Assembly (NCBI GenBank): GCA_021801265.1 | Contig: JAJYYE010000012.1 | Location: forward strand, 212,548 to 276,547 | Origin: Pseudomonadota bacterium | GTDB lineage: Bacteria > Pseudomonadota > Gammaproteobacteria > Halothiobacillales > Halothiobacillaceae | Direction: 5' to 3' | Length of the DNA: 64,000 nt | Shown: positions 10,116 through 24,668 of the stretch, one piece after another | How positions within the stretch are numbered: the first letter of the stretch is position 1 | How the letters are laid out: each line of letters opens with the position of its first letter | Position numbers and translations under genes: made by a program | The notes under the pieces: generated by a model | The model's database searches: none | Told to the model about the DNA's origin: nothing | Seen by the model: the letters and a program-made list of their open reading frames with translations, nothing else

Positions 10116-10634
10116 TTAAATTGAATTGCGCACAATTAATGTGACAGCTTCAGCTGCAATGCCTTCGCCTCGTCCCGTGAATCCCAGACGTTCGGTGGTC
10201 GTCGCTTTGATGTTGATTTGCTCAGGCAAAATCCTGAGAACGTCAGCCAAACGATTGCGCATGGCAGGAATAAAACCGGCCATGCGCGGGGCTTGGGCGA
10301 TCAAAGTGAGATCGACATTGCCGATGCGCCATTGATGCACGTGAATCAGCTCATGTACCTGCACCAAAAGTACGGTGCTGTCGATGCCCTGATAAGTGGG
10401 GTCGGTATCGGGAAAATGCTGACCAATGTCGCCAAGTGCCGCAGCACCCAACAAGGCATCGCACAGGGCATGAATCAAAACATCTCCATCTGAATGGGCT
10501 TTGAAAGCCCGATCAAACGGGATTTTTATTCCACCGATGATGAGATGATCGCCAGGCATAAACGCATGAACATCAAAACCGTGCCCAATTCGCCAAGGGA
10601 GTAACTGTAAAGCGGTTTGGTCATGGCCATTCAT
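10116..10634 (-). CDS. ispF: 2-C-methyl-D-erythritol 2,4-cyclodiphosphate synthase
   Basis: RIGHGFDVHAF, AHSDGDVLIHALCDALLGAAALGDIGQHFPDTD, ATTTERLGFTGRGEGIAAEAV. Confidence 0.95.
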   Translation of the reverse strand: MNGHDQTALQLLPWRIGHGFDVHAFMPGDHLIIGGIKIPFDRAFKAHSDGDVLIHALCDALLGAAALGDIGQHFPDTDPTYQGIDSTVLLVQVHELIHVHQWRIGNVDLTLIAQAPRMAGFIPAMRNRLADVLRILPEQINIKATTTERLGFTGRGEGIAAEAVTLIVRNSI

Positions 10635-10651
10635 GTTGAAAACTCCAAAAT

Positions 10652-11446
10652 TTAGCCCGCAGGGTTTGAGCCAGGGGTGTGCCATTGCCCCTGAGACTGC
10701 AAAATCAATCGCGCAAGCGGCAAGTCGTTGGGATGCGTAATTTTCAGGTTATCTGCATGACCTTCAACGAGCACGGGTGCACCGCCAATCCATTCGATCG
10801 CAGAGGATTCATCCGTCAACTCTGCCCCGATTTGCGCGGCCTGATCCATCGCCATTGCCAGCATACCCAGCGAAAAAGCCTGCGGCGTCAGTGCGTGATA
10901 CACCGATTCACGCGATACGGTGCCTAAAACATGATGTTGCGTATCTGCACGTTTTAATGTGTCACGCACCGGAATTGCGAGCAAGCCGCCTGCCTCGGCA
11001 GCGGACATAACGTTAAGCAACGCCATAATGTCATCGCCTCGAACGCAAGGGCGCGCAGCGTCGTGAACCATCACCCAGGTTTGCTCGGAAACGCCCAACT
11101 GATCCACCAAAAACTGGAGTGCCGCCCGCACGCTGGCCGAACGGGTGGCTCCGCCCTCGGCAAAGAACAACGGGAAATCGGCAAAATTGGCCAGTATAGC
11201 TGGCGCAACCGTATCTCCGGGAGCCAAGGCCAGTACCGCGCCCTGTAATCCGGGCAACCCAATAAATCGAGCAAGGGTGACTTCAAGTACGCTTCGCGCA
11301 TCCAAAGGAAGATATTGTTTGGGCATATCCGCACCCATGCGACGCCCGAAGCCGGCAGCAGGAATCACTAGCCACCAGGCTGATAATTCAAAATTATTGG
11401 GTACGAGCAAGCGACGAACCTGTTGGGCCAGAGGATGGGAAGGCAT
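10652..11446 (-). CDS. ispD: 2-C-methyl-D-erythritol 4-phosphate cytidylyltransferase
   Basis: VIPAAGFGRRMGADMPKQYLPL; VHDAARPCV; start may be downstream of 11446. Confidence 0.92.
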   Translation of the reverse strand: MPSHPLAQQVRRLLVPNNFELSAWWLVIPAAGFGRRMGADMPKQYLPLDARSVLEVTLARFIGLPGLQGAVLALAPGDTVAPAILANFADFPLFFAEGGATRSASVRAALQFLVDQLGVSEQTWVMVHDAARPCVRGDDIMALLNVMSAAEAGGLLAIPVRDTLKRADTQHHVLGTVSRESVYHALTPQAFSLGMLAMAMDQAAQIGAELTDESSAIEWIGGAPVLVEGHADNLKITHPNDLPLARLILQSQGQWHTPGSNPAG

Positions 11447-11828
11447 TGGAATTTGGCGTATTCATCACCGTTTTGGCTTGAGGCACAGCCGAATTGGCGT
11501 GGGGGGCTACCGGGATGGGATTCGGCGTAATTTGTTCAGGACGTGCATCCTCAATCACCTGATAGAAGGTTTCATTCGGCCCAATCAGCCCCAAATCCAA
11601 ACGTGCCCGCGCCTCAACGGCACCGAGGCCAGTTTTGAGATCATCCACCTCAGCATATAAGCGACGGTTACGCTCAACCAGTGATTCTTGTGTAGCAACC
11701 AAGCCGGCCAAGCGCGCTTGCTTGTTCCAAACCTCATGAATTGACGAATCACTGTACCAAAGGCGCCATTGCAGCCCCGCAAGGAGTAATGCCAGCACCA
11801 GGAAAACCCCGCGTATCAACGAACACAA
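11394..11828 (-). CDS. ftsB: Cell division protein FtsB
   Basis: Single TM plus coiled coil NRRLYAEVDDLKTGLGAVEARARLDLGLI..ETFYQV; eno-ftsB-ispD synteny. Confidence 0.88.
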   Translation of the reverse strand: MCSLIRGVFLVLALLLAGLQWRLWYSDSSIHEVWNKQARLAGLVATQESLVERNRRLYAEVDDLKTGLGAVEARARLDLGLIGPNETFYQVIEDARPEQITPNPIPVAPHANSAVPQAKTVMNTPNSNAFPSSGPTGSSLARTQ

Positions 11829-11853
11829 TCCATATTAATGACTCGCGCCGTGC

Positions 11854-13146
<1,293 letters not shown>

Positions 13147-13217
13147 TTATTTAAGTATTCAAAAAATCAGTATGTCATTGGCGCATGACGGCATGGCGAC
13201 ACGCGCCGATACATTGC

Positions 13218-15823
<2,606 letters not shown>

Positions 15824-16087
15824 TCAGCCGCCAAATAACACTTTGGGAACCTGTCCGTGTTTAAAATGACACCCGCACCAAGAGAACTGGGCCAGGGAAA
15901 TGAGCAGGGGTATCAAGCCGTTTCGGCACAGATTTGTTTCTATAGGGCAATAAATTTTTATTTATCGCGGTTTTTGATTAGACTTACTCATAGATTTCAA
16001 CAGATTCAAGCAAGACGATGAGCTTTACCTATCGCTAGTATCTTTGGTTTAATAATTAATTGGAAAAATGATTAGGTGGCTATTATT

Positions 16088-16567
16088 ATGTATACAGAAC
16101 CTTCGACCGTCACGGATGAACAAGCGGCTCGGCTTTTTTTTGATTCCAACAGAATGTGGCGTGCACAACTCAATATTGTGCTGGCCGAATATGACATTAC
16201 AGCTTCCGCCTGGGCAGTTATCCGGGTATTGCGAGACGAAGGTCAAGGTAGAACTCAAAAAGAGTTGGCCAGTGAGTTGGGCATTGAAGGCCCTACGCTG
16301 GTTAAATTACTCGATAGCCTAGAGCGATTGGGTTGGATTGAACGCCGGGTGGCGCCCAACGATCGTCGCGCAAAAACGATTTGGCTGATTGATGCCGCTG
16401 CGGGACAAATCCAAGAAGCCGACAAGAAACTCGGTATGGTTCGCCATGCCATTCTGGCCGTCTTAGATGCCAATGAGCGAGAAGAATTTATTCGCCTTCT
16501 GGCAAAAACAAGAAATAACTTGGAGCAGATGTGTCATGAGTCAAGCAATCAAGGAGCCAACATCTAA
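16088..16567 (+). CDS. MarR-family transcriptional regulator
   Basis: Winged helix RTQKELASELGIEGPTLVKLLDSLERLGWIERRVAPNDRRAK; upstream of EmrAB-type genes. Confidence 0.9.
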   Translation: MYTEPSTVTDEQAARLFFDSNRMWRAQLNIVLAEYDITASAWAVIRVLRDEGQGRTQKELASELGIEGPTLVKLLDSLERLGWIERRVAPNDRRAKTIWLIDAAAGQIQEADKKLGMVRHAILAVLDANEREEFIRLLAKTRNNLEQMCHESSNQGANI

Positions 16568-17771
16568 CCTGTTACATGACCCAGCTGGGCTCAATTCTGC
16601 GCCCGCCGCCCCAGACACCGACCCTGTGGTCAACGCCGAACCGGGCACCTCAAAAAAAGCAAGCGCATCCCGTCTTCGTTTAACCAGTATTTTGTTTGTC
16701 TTGCTGATTGGCGTTTGGTTCGGCTTGGGCTATCTGCATTATTCTGAACAATATTTAACCACCGAAGACGCGTTTATCAATGGTCATCAGGTGCAAATTG
16801 GCTCAGAAGTATCGGGGCAAATCCAATCGGTGCCTTGGCAAAACAATCAAACCGTCAAGCAAGGCAATGTGCTTTTCACACTAGATCCCACGCCATACCA
16901 AGTCGCAGTAGATGCTGCCAAGGCCGCACTAGATACCGCTATGCGCGAGCAGGACTCCGCCATGGCAGCCATCGGCACAGCGGAAGCCGGTTTACAGCAA
17001 CAACTGGCTCAGGCACAACTGACGCAGGATCAATTGCGGCGCCTTGAAAATATCAACAATAAACAATTCGTTTCGGCACAAGATTTATCCAATGCCAAAT
17101 CGGCTGTCGCGGTGGCCGATGCGGCAGTGAATCAAGCCCGTGCCACGCTTGCACAGACCAAGGCCACCGCAGGCGCACCCGGTGCGCAAAATGACCGCAT
17201 CAAGTCCGCCGAGGCCGCGTTAGCCAGTGCCCAATACAATTTAAGTAAAACCATCGTCCACGCCCCAATGAGCGGCCGACTGGCGAATTACGCCATTGAG
17301 CCAGGACAACCGGTAAACGCCAACCAAACGCTATTTTCAATGGTCGCAACCCAGCAGCTTTGGGTAGATGCCAATTTTAAAGAAACCGAGATTGCGTCAA
17401 TCCAACTCGGCGCGCCTGCTGAGATTTTCTCGGATATGTACGCCACGCACCCATTCAAGGGGCGCGTTGCTTCGGTTGCGGCGGGGGCTGGCACCGCGTT
17501 CTCGCTGTTGCCACCCCAAAATGCCACCGGCAACTGGGTGAAGGTAACGCAACGCGTACCGGTGAGAATCACCTTCGATGACACCGATACCGCGCAGTTT
17601 TTGCCGATTGGCACCAGCACCACCACACGAATTTCGCTCACCCCGCACCCACACACTTTTTGGCAGTCTGTTTGGGGGGTGATCGGCTTGGGGGCGGTGG
17701 TTTCCTCGCCTCATTCGACGCCCACCGCGCGGTCCGCACCCCCATCAAGCCCACTGCTACCGACTCAATAA
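16536..17771 (+). CDS. HlyD/EmrA-family periplasmic adaptor
   Basis: One TM, YLTTEDAFINGHQVQIGSEVSGQI, coiled coil, YNLSKTIVHAPMSGRL. Confidence 0.9.
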   Translation: MSQAIKEPTSNLLHDPAGLNSAPAAPDTDPVVNAEPGTSKKASASRLRLTSILFVLLIGVWFGLGYLHYSEQYLTTEDAFINGHQVQIGSEVSGQIQSVPWQNNQTVKQGNVLFTLDPTPYQVAVDAAKAALDTAMREQDSAMAAIGTAEAGLQQQLAQAQLTQDQLRRLENINNKQFVSAQDLSNAKSAVAVADAAVNQARATLAQTKATAGAPGAQNDRIKSAEAALASAQYNLSKTIVHAPMSGRLANYAIEPGQPVNANQTLFSMVATQQLWVDANFKETEIASIQLGAPAEIFSDMYATHPFKGRVASVAAGAGTAFSLLPPQNATGNWVKVTQRVPVRITFDDTDTAQFLPIGTSTTTRISLTPHPHTFWQSVWGVIGLGAVVSSPHSTPTARSAPPSSPLLPTQ

Positions 17772-17776
17772 CCGAG

Positions 17777-19333
17777 ATGTCTTCCCGGCCATTTTTTGAT
17801 GCCAGCAAACTCACTTCATTTGAGCGGGTAATGATTACGGTGGCCGTTATGGCCGCCACGGTCATGCAAGTGCTGGATACCACGATTGCCTCGGTGGCCT
17901 TGCCCTACATGGCAGGAGATTTGGGCGCATCGCCCGATCAAATTTCGTGGGTATTAACCAGCTACCTCGTGGCCTCGGCCATCATCATGCCGCTCACCGG
18001 CTACTTCACCGACAAGATTGGCCAACGCGAATATTTGATGTTGAGTGTCGGCTTGTTTGTGGTGGCTTCGGCACTGTGCGGCCTATCCGAAAGCCTCCCG
18101 CAAATTATTGCGTTTCGGCTCTTGCAAGGTTTAGCTGGGGCCGCGCTGGTGCCCTTATCTCAGGCGATCATGGTGCAAGTGTTTCCACCCGACCAGCGCG
18201 GCAAAGCCATGGCGATTTGGGGCATCGGCGTGATGGTCGGTCCAATCCTGGGCCCCACCATCGGTGGCTGGATTACCGAAACCATCAACTGGCGCTGGAC
18301 GTTTTACATCAACCTGCCAGTGGGGATATTCGCACTCGCCATTATTAGCCGATTCGCCCCAAAACTCCCCCGCAAAGCGGATCGTCGCATGGATTGGCTG
18401 GGTTTCACCTTATTGGGTTTGGTCGTTGCCGGGCTGCAATTTGCGTTGGATCGCGGCAATCAAGATGATTGGTTCAGTTCCGCCAGTATTGTCACCGTCA
18501 GCATCGTGGCATTAGTTGCACTGATTTTTTTCATCTGGCTGAGTTTTGTACCCAATCGCCAGCCGGTGTTTTCACTCGAAATTTTCCGCGACCGTAACTT
18601 CACCCTCGCCAATGGCGTGATGATGCTGATGGGGCTGGGGATGTTCGGTGCTATTTTTGTGCAGCCCTTAATGCTAGAGCAAGAAATGGGGTATCCGGTG
18701 CTCACCACCGGCATGGCACTCGCGCCCCGGGGCGTTGCCAGCATGATTGCCATGATCATCGTCGGGCGCATTATTAATTTTGTGGATATTCGGTTGATTA
18801 TCCTCACCGGCATTGGCTTAAGCATTGTTGGCAGTTGGGGTATGACGCTCTACAACCTTGATGTAGATACCTGGCAAATTGTGTGGCCGCTTTTGTTTCA
18901 GGGTGCGGGTATTGGCATGATTTTCGTGCCGCTCTCGACTGTAGCCTTCTCTACGCTTGCGCCGCAGTTTGCCGCGGAAGCGGCAGGGCTATATAGCTTG
19001 ATTCGCACGGTGGGCTCATCCGTGGGCATTTCAATTGTGGCCACACTGGTGAGCCGTCATGCGCAAATCGCATGGAATCAACTCGGCGGCAGCATCACCC
19101 TTGAAAACCCTTTGGTCTGGCAATACCTCGCCCCGCTTCACCTGACCCCCGATACGTCGCAAGGGGCTGCGATTATGGCCAGCACATTATCCTCGCAAGC
19201 CAATATGCTGTCATACCATGATGCCTTTGTACTGATTCTCTTCAGTTTTATGATCATGTTACCCATCGTATTTGCACTGAAACCCAAAAAATCCAGCGCG
19301 CACAAACCACCAAACCTGCCCTCGATTGATTGA
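17777..19333 (+). CDS. DHA2-family MFS drug transporter (EmrB-like)
   Basis: MQVLDTTIASVALPYMAGDLGASPDQISWVLTSYLVASAIIMPLTGY; 14-TM pattern; adjacent to adaptor. Confidence 0.92.
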   Translation: MSSRPFFDASKLTSFERVMITVAVMAATVMQVLDTTIASVALPYMAGDLGASPDQISWVLTSYLVASAIIMPLTGYFTDKIGQREYLMLSVGLFVVASALCGLSESLPQIIAFRLLQGLAGAALVPLSQAIMVQVFPPDQRGKAMAIWGIGVMVGPILGPTIGGWITETINWRWTFYINLPVGIFALAIISRFAPKLPRKADRRMDWLGFTLLGLVVAGLQFALDRGNQDDWFSSASIVTVSIVALVALIFFIWLSFVPNRQPVFSLEIFRDRNFTLANGVMMLMGLGMFGAIFVQPLMLEQEMGYPVLTTGMALAPRGVASMIAMIIVGRIINFVDIRLIILTGIGLSIVGSWGMTLYNLDVDTWQIVWPLLFQGAGIGMIFVPLSTVAFSTLAPQFAAEAAGLYSLIRTVGSSVGISIVATLVSRHAQIAWNQLGGSITLENPLVWQYLAPLHLTPDTSQGAAIMASTLSSQANMLSYHDAFVLILFSFMIMLPIVFALKPKKSSAHKPPNLPSID

Positions 19334-19434
19334 TCTATGACGAGATCGCCCGTGCTGCATTCTCCTCTCAGACGGGGCAACGCAATTTGGTTATACTCGG
19401 ACGAATATTATTCGCTAACCGGTTCGAGAATCTC

Positions 19435-19968
19435 ATGCCACGCAAATTCTTCCGCAGATGGGCGCCGAGCAAAGAAACGGTGCTTTCGCCTTCGTTCATG
19501 CAGCCTTTTGCCAAGTGGCTTTCGCACCCTAATTTATGGCATTTCAATCGCCGTTCGGTGTCGGGTGGTGTAGCGGTTGGCTTGTTTATTGCGTTTCTAC
19601 CCATTCCTTTTCAGATGGTTTTGGCGGCCATAGCAGCCGTATTTTTACGCGTCAATGTTGCACTGGCCGTCGCCATGGCCTTACTTTCCAATCCACTCAC
19701 GATGGTGCCGATTTTCTGGACTGCGTACATGATTGGCTCCTGGCTTACCGGTTGCCGCATTGCACTGCCTCAATCCGGCATTTCATTTGAATGGGTGATG
19801 GCGCAGATTCACACCATCTGGCTGCCTATGCTGCTGGGCTTGCTCAGCATATCCACAGTCAGTGCCGTAGTCAGTTTCGTGGTGATTCGTGTGTTATGGC
19901 GATTGAATGTCATTCTGCACAAGCGCCGCAAACAACACGAACGCGCAAGCAACATTGACAGAAAATAG
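19435..19968 (+). CDS. DUF2062-type membrane protein
   Basis: SVSGGVAVGLFIAFLPIPFQMVLAA...ALLSNPLTMVPIF. Confidence 0.75.
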   Translation: MPRKFFRRWAPSKETVLSPSFMQPFAKWLSHPNLWHFNRRSVSGGVAVGLFIAFLPIPFQMVLAAIAAVFLRVNVALAVAMALLSNPLTMVPIFWTAYMIGSWLTGCRIALPQSGISFEWVMAQIHTIWLPMLLGLLSISTVSAVVSFVVIRVLWRLNVILHKRRKQHERASNIDRK

Positions 19969-20023
19969 CTCAATCCCTGCTGAAAGCCTCCTTTTTATCG
20001 AACCTTTGCCCTAACCAAAATCC

Positions 20024-23000
20024 ATGTTTAAAAAACCCACCGAACACCCCGTTTTCACCCAACTGCGCACGTTAATGAAAGAGCGCATCTTGATGCTTGA
20101 TGGTGCGATGGGCACCATGATTCAGCGGCACAAACTCGCTGAAACGGATTATCGTGGTGCACGCTTCAAAGACTGGCCCATTGATCTGAAAGGCAACAAC
20201 GATTTGCTGGTGCTCACCAATCCTGGCGTGATTGCCGGCATTCACACCAGTTACTTGGATGCGGGTGCGGATATTCTCGAAACCAACACGTTCAATGCCA
20301 CGCGTATTTCGATGGCCGATTACGAAATGCAGGCATTTGCGCGGGAAATTAACGTCGCGGCCGCTCGCCTTGCCCGCGAATGTGCAGATGCAAAAACGGC
20401 AGAAAACCCTAGTAAACCGCGCTTTGTGGCGGGTGTGATTGGCCCCACCAGCCGCACCGGTTCGATTTCCCCCGATGTCAACGACCCCGGATTTCGCAAT
20501 GTAACATTTGAGGAATTAGTCAGCGCCTACCGCGAATCCGCCGAAGGCTTGATTGAAGGCGGCGCGCATATTCTGATGATCGAAACCATTTTCGACACAC
20601 TCAACGCCAAGGCCGCTGTATTTGCACTTGAGGGATTATTTGCCGATATAGGGCAACGCTGGCCGGTGATGATTTCCGGCACCATTACCGATGCCTCTGG
20701 TCGCACGTTATCGGGCCAAACCACAGAAGCCTTCTACAACAGCTTGCGCCATGCCCAGCCGCTGTCGATCGGCTTGAACTGCGCTTTGGGCCCCGATTTG
20801 TTGCGCCAGTATGTCGCCGAATTGGCGCGGGTGAGCGAATTTCCCGTCTCGGTTCACCCCAATGCCGGTTTACCCAACGAGCTCGGCGAATATGATCTCG
20901 AAGCTGACCCGATGGCGCAGCAAATCGGCGAATGGGCGCAATCCGGGCTCATCAATATCGTCGGCGGTTGCTGCGGCACCACGCCCGAACACATCGCGTA
21001 TATGGCACGCCAAGTCGCCCCGCATCCACCGCGCGTGCCGCCCGTGCCAGAACCGGCCTGCCGTTTATCGGGGTTGGAACCGTTCAACATCACCACCGAA
21101 TCACTGTTTGTGAATGTGGGCGAACGCACGAACGTCACCGGCTCGGCGCGCTTTCGGCGCTTGATTAAAGAAGGCGACTACACCACGGCGCTTGATGTGG
21201 CGCGCCAGCAAGTCGAAGCGGGTGCGCAAGTCATCGACATCAATATGGATGAAGGTTTGATTGACGGCGAAGCCGCGATGGAGCGGTTTTTGAAGCTCAT
21301 CGCCTCCGAACCGGATATTTCCCGCGTGCCGATCATGATCGACAGCTCCAAATTTCACGTCATCGAAAAAGGCTTGCAGTGGGTGCAGGGCAAGCCGATT
21401 GTGAACTCGATTTCGATGAAAGAAGGCGAGGAAATTTTCCTGGAACACGCCCGTTTGGTGCGCCGGTATGGTGCGGCGGCGGTGGTGATGGCCTTCGATG
21501 AGCAGGGTCAGGCCGATACGGTCGCACGGCGCATCGAGATTTGTTCGCGAGCGTACAAACTGCTGACTGAAGAAGTCAGTTTTCCCGCCGAAGATATTAT
21601 TTTCGACCCGAATATTTTCGCAATTGCTACCGGCATTGAAGAGCACAACAATTACGCAGTCGAATTCATCGAAGGCACGCGATGGATCAAACAAAATCTG
21701 CCGCATGCGCTGATATCTGGTGGGGTTTCCAACGTCTCCTTCTCATTTCGTGGCAATGAGCCGGTGCGCGAAGCCATTCACAGTGTATTTTTGAATCACA
21801 CGGTTGCTGCAGGCATGGACATGGGCATTGTGAATGCCGGCCAGCTCGTGCTGGTGGATGATATTCCCACCGAACTACGCGAGGCGGTTGAAGATATCGT
21901 GTTAAATCGCCGCCCCGATGGCACCGATCGCATGCTGGAAATTGCCGAAAAATATCGTGGCACCGGCACCGGAGAAGCCAAATCCACCCTGGACATGAGT
22001 TGGCGCGCATTACCGGTGAACGAACGGCTCGCCCACTCGTTGGTCAAAGGCATCGATACGTTCGTGATTGAGGATGCCGAAGAAGCACGCTTGGCGTCTG
22101 CGCGGCCGTTGCACGTCATTGAAGGCCCGTTGATGGACGGCATGAATATCGTCGGCGATTTATTCGGCGCAGGAAAAATGTTCTTGCCGCAAGTGGTTAA
22201 ATCGGCACGCGTCATGAAAAAGGCCGTGGCGCACCTCATGCCGTTCATGGAAGCCGAGGCCGCTGCGGGTGGCTGTGCAGCGCAATCGGCGGGCAAAATT
22301 TTAATGGCGACGGTGAAAGGCGATGTGCATGACATCGGCAAAAATATTGTCGGCGTGGTGCTGCAATGCAATGGTTTTGAAATTGTCGATTTGGGCGTGA
22401 TGGTGCCCACACAAAAAATTCTCGATACCGCGATGGCTGAGAAATGCGACATCATCGGGCTTTCGGGACTCATCACGCCGTCGCTCGATGAAATGGTCAC
22501 CGTCGCCAGCGAAATGCAACGTCAAGGCTTCACCCTGCCCTTAATGATCGGCGGTGCGACCACCTCAAAACTGCACACCGCGCTCAAAATCGCGCCGATG
22601 TACACGCAACCCGTGGTGCATGTGCTTGATGCTTCGCGCGCTGTTGGGGTCGCGGCAAGTTTGCTGGGCGATAACAAATCCGCTTATTGTGCGCAAATCA
22701 CCATCGAGTACGAAGCACTGGTCGCACGCCGCAAGGCGAATCAAGCGGAAGACAAGCGCGTTTCCTTGCCCGAAGCCCGGGCCAATAAACAGGTGATGGA
22801 TTTCGACAACTACACGCCCAAGGCCCCCAACACACCGGGCATTACCATATTTGATGATTACCCGCTGGATGATTTGGTGCCCTATATCGACTGGACCCCG
22901 TTTTTTCAAAGCTGGCAGTTGTTTGGCAAATACCCTGAGATTTTGACCGATGCGGTGGTTGGCACCGAAGCACAAAAACTCTTCGATGACGCACAAAAAA

Positions 23001-23740
23001 TGCTCGCCACCATCGTCAAAGAAAAATGGGTGAAAGCCACCGGCGTCATCGGTTTTTGGCCCGCTGCAAGCAGCGATGACGACATTCGCATTTTTGTGGA
23101 TGAAAAACGCCAGGCCATCCACACAACCCTGCACAACATCCGCCAACAAATGCCGCGCAGTGGCGGCAAACCCAATCAGTGTCTATCGGACTTTATCGCG
23201 CCTGCGGGTAAAAAAATCAAAGACTGGATTGGCGGCTTTGCGGTCACAACCGGCCACGGCATCGAACCGCATGTCGAGCGCTTCGAGCAAGCCTTCGATG
23301 ATTACCATGCCATTTTACTCAAAGCCTTGGCCGACCGCCTCGCCGAAGCCTTCGCCGAACGGCTGCACCACCGAGTGCGTACCGAGTTTTGGGGCTATGC
23401 GCCCGACGAACAACTGTCAAACACCGACTTGATTGCCGAAAAATACCAAGGCATTCGGCCTGCGCCTGGCTACCCCGCCTGCCCCGATCATACCGAAAAA
23501 GGCACGCTCTGGTCGTTGCTGACACCCGATACGCGTGCGGGCATCACGCTCACCGAAAATTTCGCCATGTATCCCGGTGCGGCGGTATCGGGCTGGTATT
23601 TGGCACACCCCGACGCCCGCTATTTTGGCACCGGCAAAATTGGCCGCGATCAAACTCACAACTACGCCGAGCGCAAGGGCTGGCCTTTAAAAGAAGCCGA
23701 ACGCTGGCTTGCGCCCATTTTGGGCTATGAGCCGGAATGA
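20024..23740 (+). CDS. metH: Cobalamin-dependent methionine synthase
   Basis: 1238 aa; [46 protein letters not shown]-terminal activation domain ending [17 protein letters not shown]. Confidence 0.98.
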   Translation: MFKKPTEHPVFTQLRTLMKERILMLDGAMGTMIQRHKLAETDYRGARFKDWPIDLKGNNDLLVLTNPGVIAGIHTSYLDAGADILETNTFNATRISMADYEMQAFAREINVAAARLARECADAKTAENPSKPRFVAGVIGPTSRTGSISPDVNDPGFRNVTFEELVSAYRESAEGLIEGGAHILMIETIFDTLNAKAAVFALEGLFADIGQRWPVMISGTITDASGRTLSGQTTEAFYNSLRHAQPLSIGLNCALGPDLLRQYVAELARVSEFPVSVHPNAGLPNELGEYDLEADPMAQQIGEWAQSGLINIVGGCCGTTPEHIAYMARQVAPHPPRVPPVPEPACRLSGLEPFNITTESLFVNVGERTNVTGSARFRRLIKEGDYTTALDVARQQVEAGAQVIDINMDEGLIDGEAAMERFLKLIASEPDISRVPIMIDSSKFHVIEKGLQWVQGKPIVNSISMKEGEEIFLEHARLVRRYGAAAVVMAFDEQGQADTVARRIEICSRAYKLLTEEVSFPAEDIIFDPNIFAIATGIEEHNNYAVEFIEGTRWIKQNLPHALISGGVSNVSFSFRGNEPVREAIHSVFLNHTVAAGMDMGIVNAGQLVLVDDIPTELREAVEDIVLNRRPDGTDRMLEIAEKYRGTGTGEAKSTLDMSWRALPVNERLAHSLVKGIDTFVIEDAEEARLASARPLHVIEGPLMDGMNIVGDLFGAGKMFLPQVVKSARVMKKAVAHLMPFMEAEAAAGGCAAQSAGKILMATVKGDVHDIGKNIVGVVLQCNGFEIVDLGVMVPTQKILDTAMAEKCDIIGLSGLITPSLDEMVTVASEMQRQGFTLPLMIGGATTSKLHTALKIAPMYTQPVVHVLDASRAVGVAASLLGDNKSAYCAQITIEYEALVARRKANQAEDKRVSLPEARANKQVMDFDNYTPKAPNTPGITIFDDYPLDDLVPYIDWTPFFQSWQLFGKYPEILTDAVVGTEAQKLFDDAQKMLATIVKEKWVKATGVIGFWPAASSDDDIRIFVDEKRQAIHTTLHNIRQQMPRSGGKPNQCLSDFIAPAGKKIKDWIGGFAVTTGHGIEPHVERFEQAFDDYHAILLKALADRLAEAFAERLHHRVRTEFWGYAPDEQLSNTDLIAEKYQGIRPAPGYPACPDHTEKGTLWSLLTPDTRAGITLTENFAMYPGAAVSGWYLAHPDARYFGTGKIGRDQTHNYAERKGWPLKEAERWLAPILGYEPE

Positions 23741-23802
23741 CCTATCATGGGGCTTCAACAGGTTCTGATGGCGATCACACCGAGCAGGCCATAAAATGCC
23801 CC

Positions 23803-23850
23803 AAGTAATTCACTAGGTAATTAACCAGGTAAAGAACCAGGCAATGACTC
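23803..23850 (+). repeat. Four imperfect 12-bp tandem repeats overlapping the zapD start codon
   Basis: aagtaattcact / aggtaattaacc / aggtaaagaacc / aggcaatgactc. Confidence 0.75.
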
Positions 23851-24617
23851 AGTCCTTGAACATCTTCGAACAGCCCCTCAACGAGCGCATCCGCGCCTGT
23901 TTGCGGCTGGAATACCTGTTTGGCCGCATTGACCATCATCTTGATGATGAGTCACCCGAAGCCGCACTGTGTACCATTTTGATTCTGATCGAAGCCACCG
24001 ATGTGCTGGGGCGAATCGATGTGAAACGCGAGCTCATCAAAGAACTTGAGCGCCAACAAGCGAAACTCCTGCATGTGGCCCACACGCCGCAAATCAATGC
24101 GGAAAAACTCCACCAATTACTCGACCAACAAGCGCATTTACTCGATCAATTGCATCGTTTGCCCGGCTCACCGGGTGCGCATCTTAAAAATCATGAACTG
24201 ATTAATGCGGTTCGCCAGCGCGCCTCTATTCCGGGGGCTTTATGCGCATTTGATCTGGCCGCCCTGCATTATTGGTTGGGCCTGCCGCCCACCGAACGCC
24301 AAGCAGATTTAACCGCTTGGATTGCGCCGCTCAACATTATTCTGGCAGCAAACGACCTGGTGATTAGCCTCATTCGCACCAGCGTGGCTGAGACCGGGTT
24401 TTGTGCTGAAGAGGGTTTTTTTCAACTCAATCTCGAATCCGGGCTCCCCTACCAACTTGCGCGTGTATTATTGCCGCGTAATGCCAATGTATACCCAGAA
24501 ATCAGTGCCAGTAAGCACCGTGTGATTATTCGATTCATGCGGCTGGATCGGGAGACAGGCCACCCTTATCAGGTTAATCACGATGTGACCTTTCACATGG
24601 CGCTGTGCCAGTTATAA
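23844..24617 (+). CDS. zapD: Cell division protein ZapD
   Basis: NIFEQPLNERIRACLRLEYLFGRIDHHL; DVLGRIDVKRELIKELERQ. Confidence 0.9.
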   Translation: MTQSLNIFEQPLNERIRACLRLEYLFGRIDHHLDDESPEAALCTILILIEATDVLGRIDVKRELIKELERQQAKLLHVAHTPQINAEKLHQLLDQQAHLLDQLHRLPGSPGAHLKNHELINAVRQRASIPGALCAFDLAALHYWLGLPPTERQADLTAWIAPLNIILAANDLVISLIRTSVAETGFCAEEGFFQLNLESGLPYQLARVLLPRNANVYPEISASKHRVIIRFMRLDRETGHPYQVNHDVTFHMALCQL

Positions 24618-24668
24618 GCGTCTCATTCAATCCCCCGCATAAACACATAAAAATCCCAAGAAAAATCC

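Noticed and set aside
11394-11446. Programmed overlap of ftsB and ispD
   Set aside because: Overlap depends on choosing the earliest ispD ATG; a later start would remove it
17600-17771. Frameshift at the EmrA-like C-terminus
   Set aside because: The Ser/Pro-rich tail looks odd, but the frame is open up to a sensible stop 6 bp before the MFS start; no evidence of error
21101-21706. 201-aa minus-strand ORF within metH
   Set aside because: Shadow of conserved metH coding sequence; His/Asp-rich translation typical of antisense frames
23803-23850. CRISPR or attC-type array
   Set aside because: 12-bp units without spacers; no cas or integrase genes
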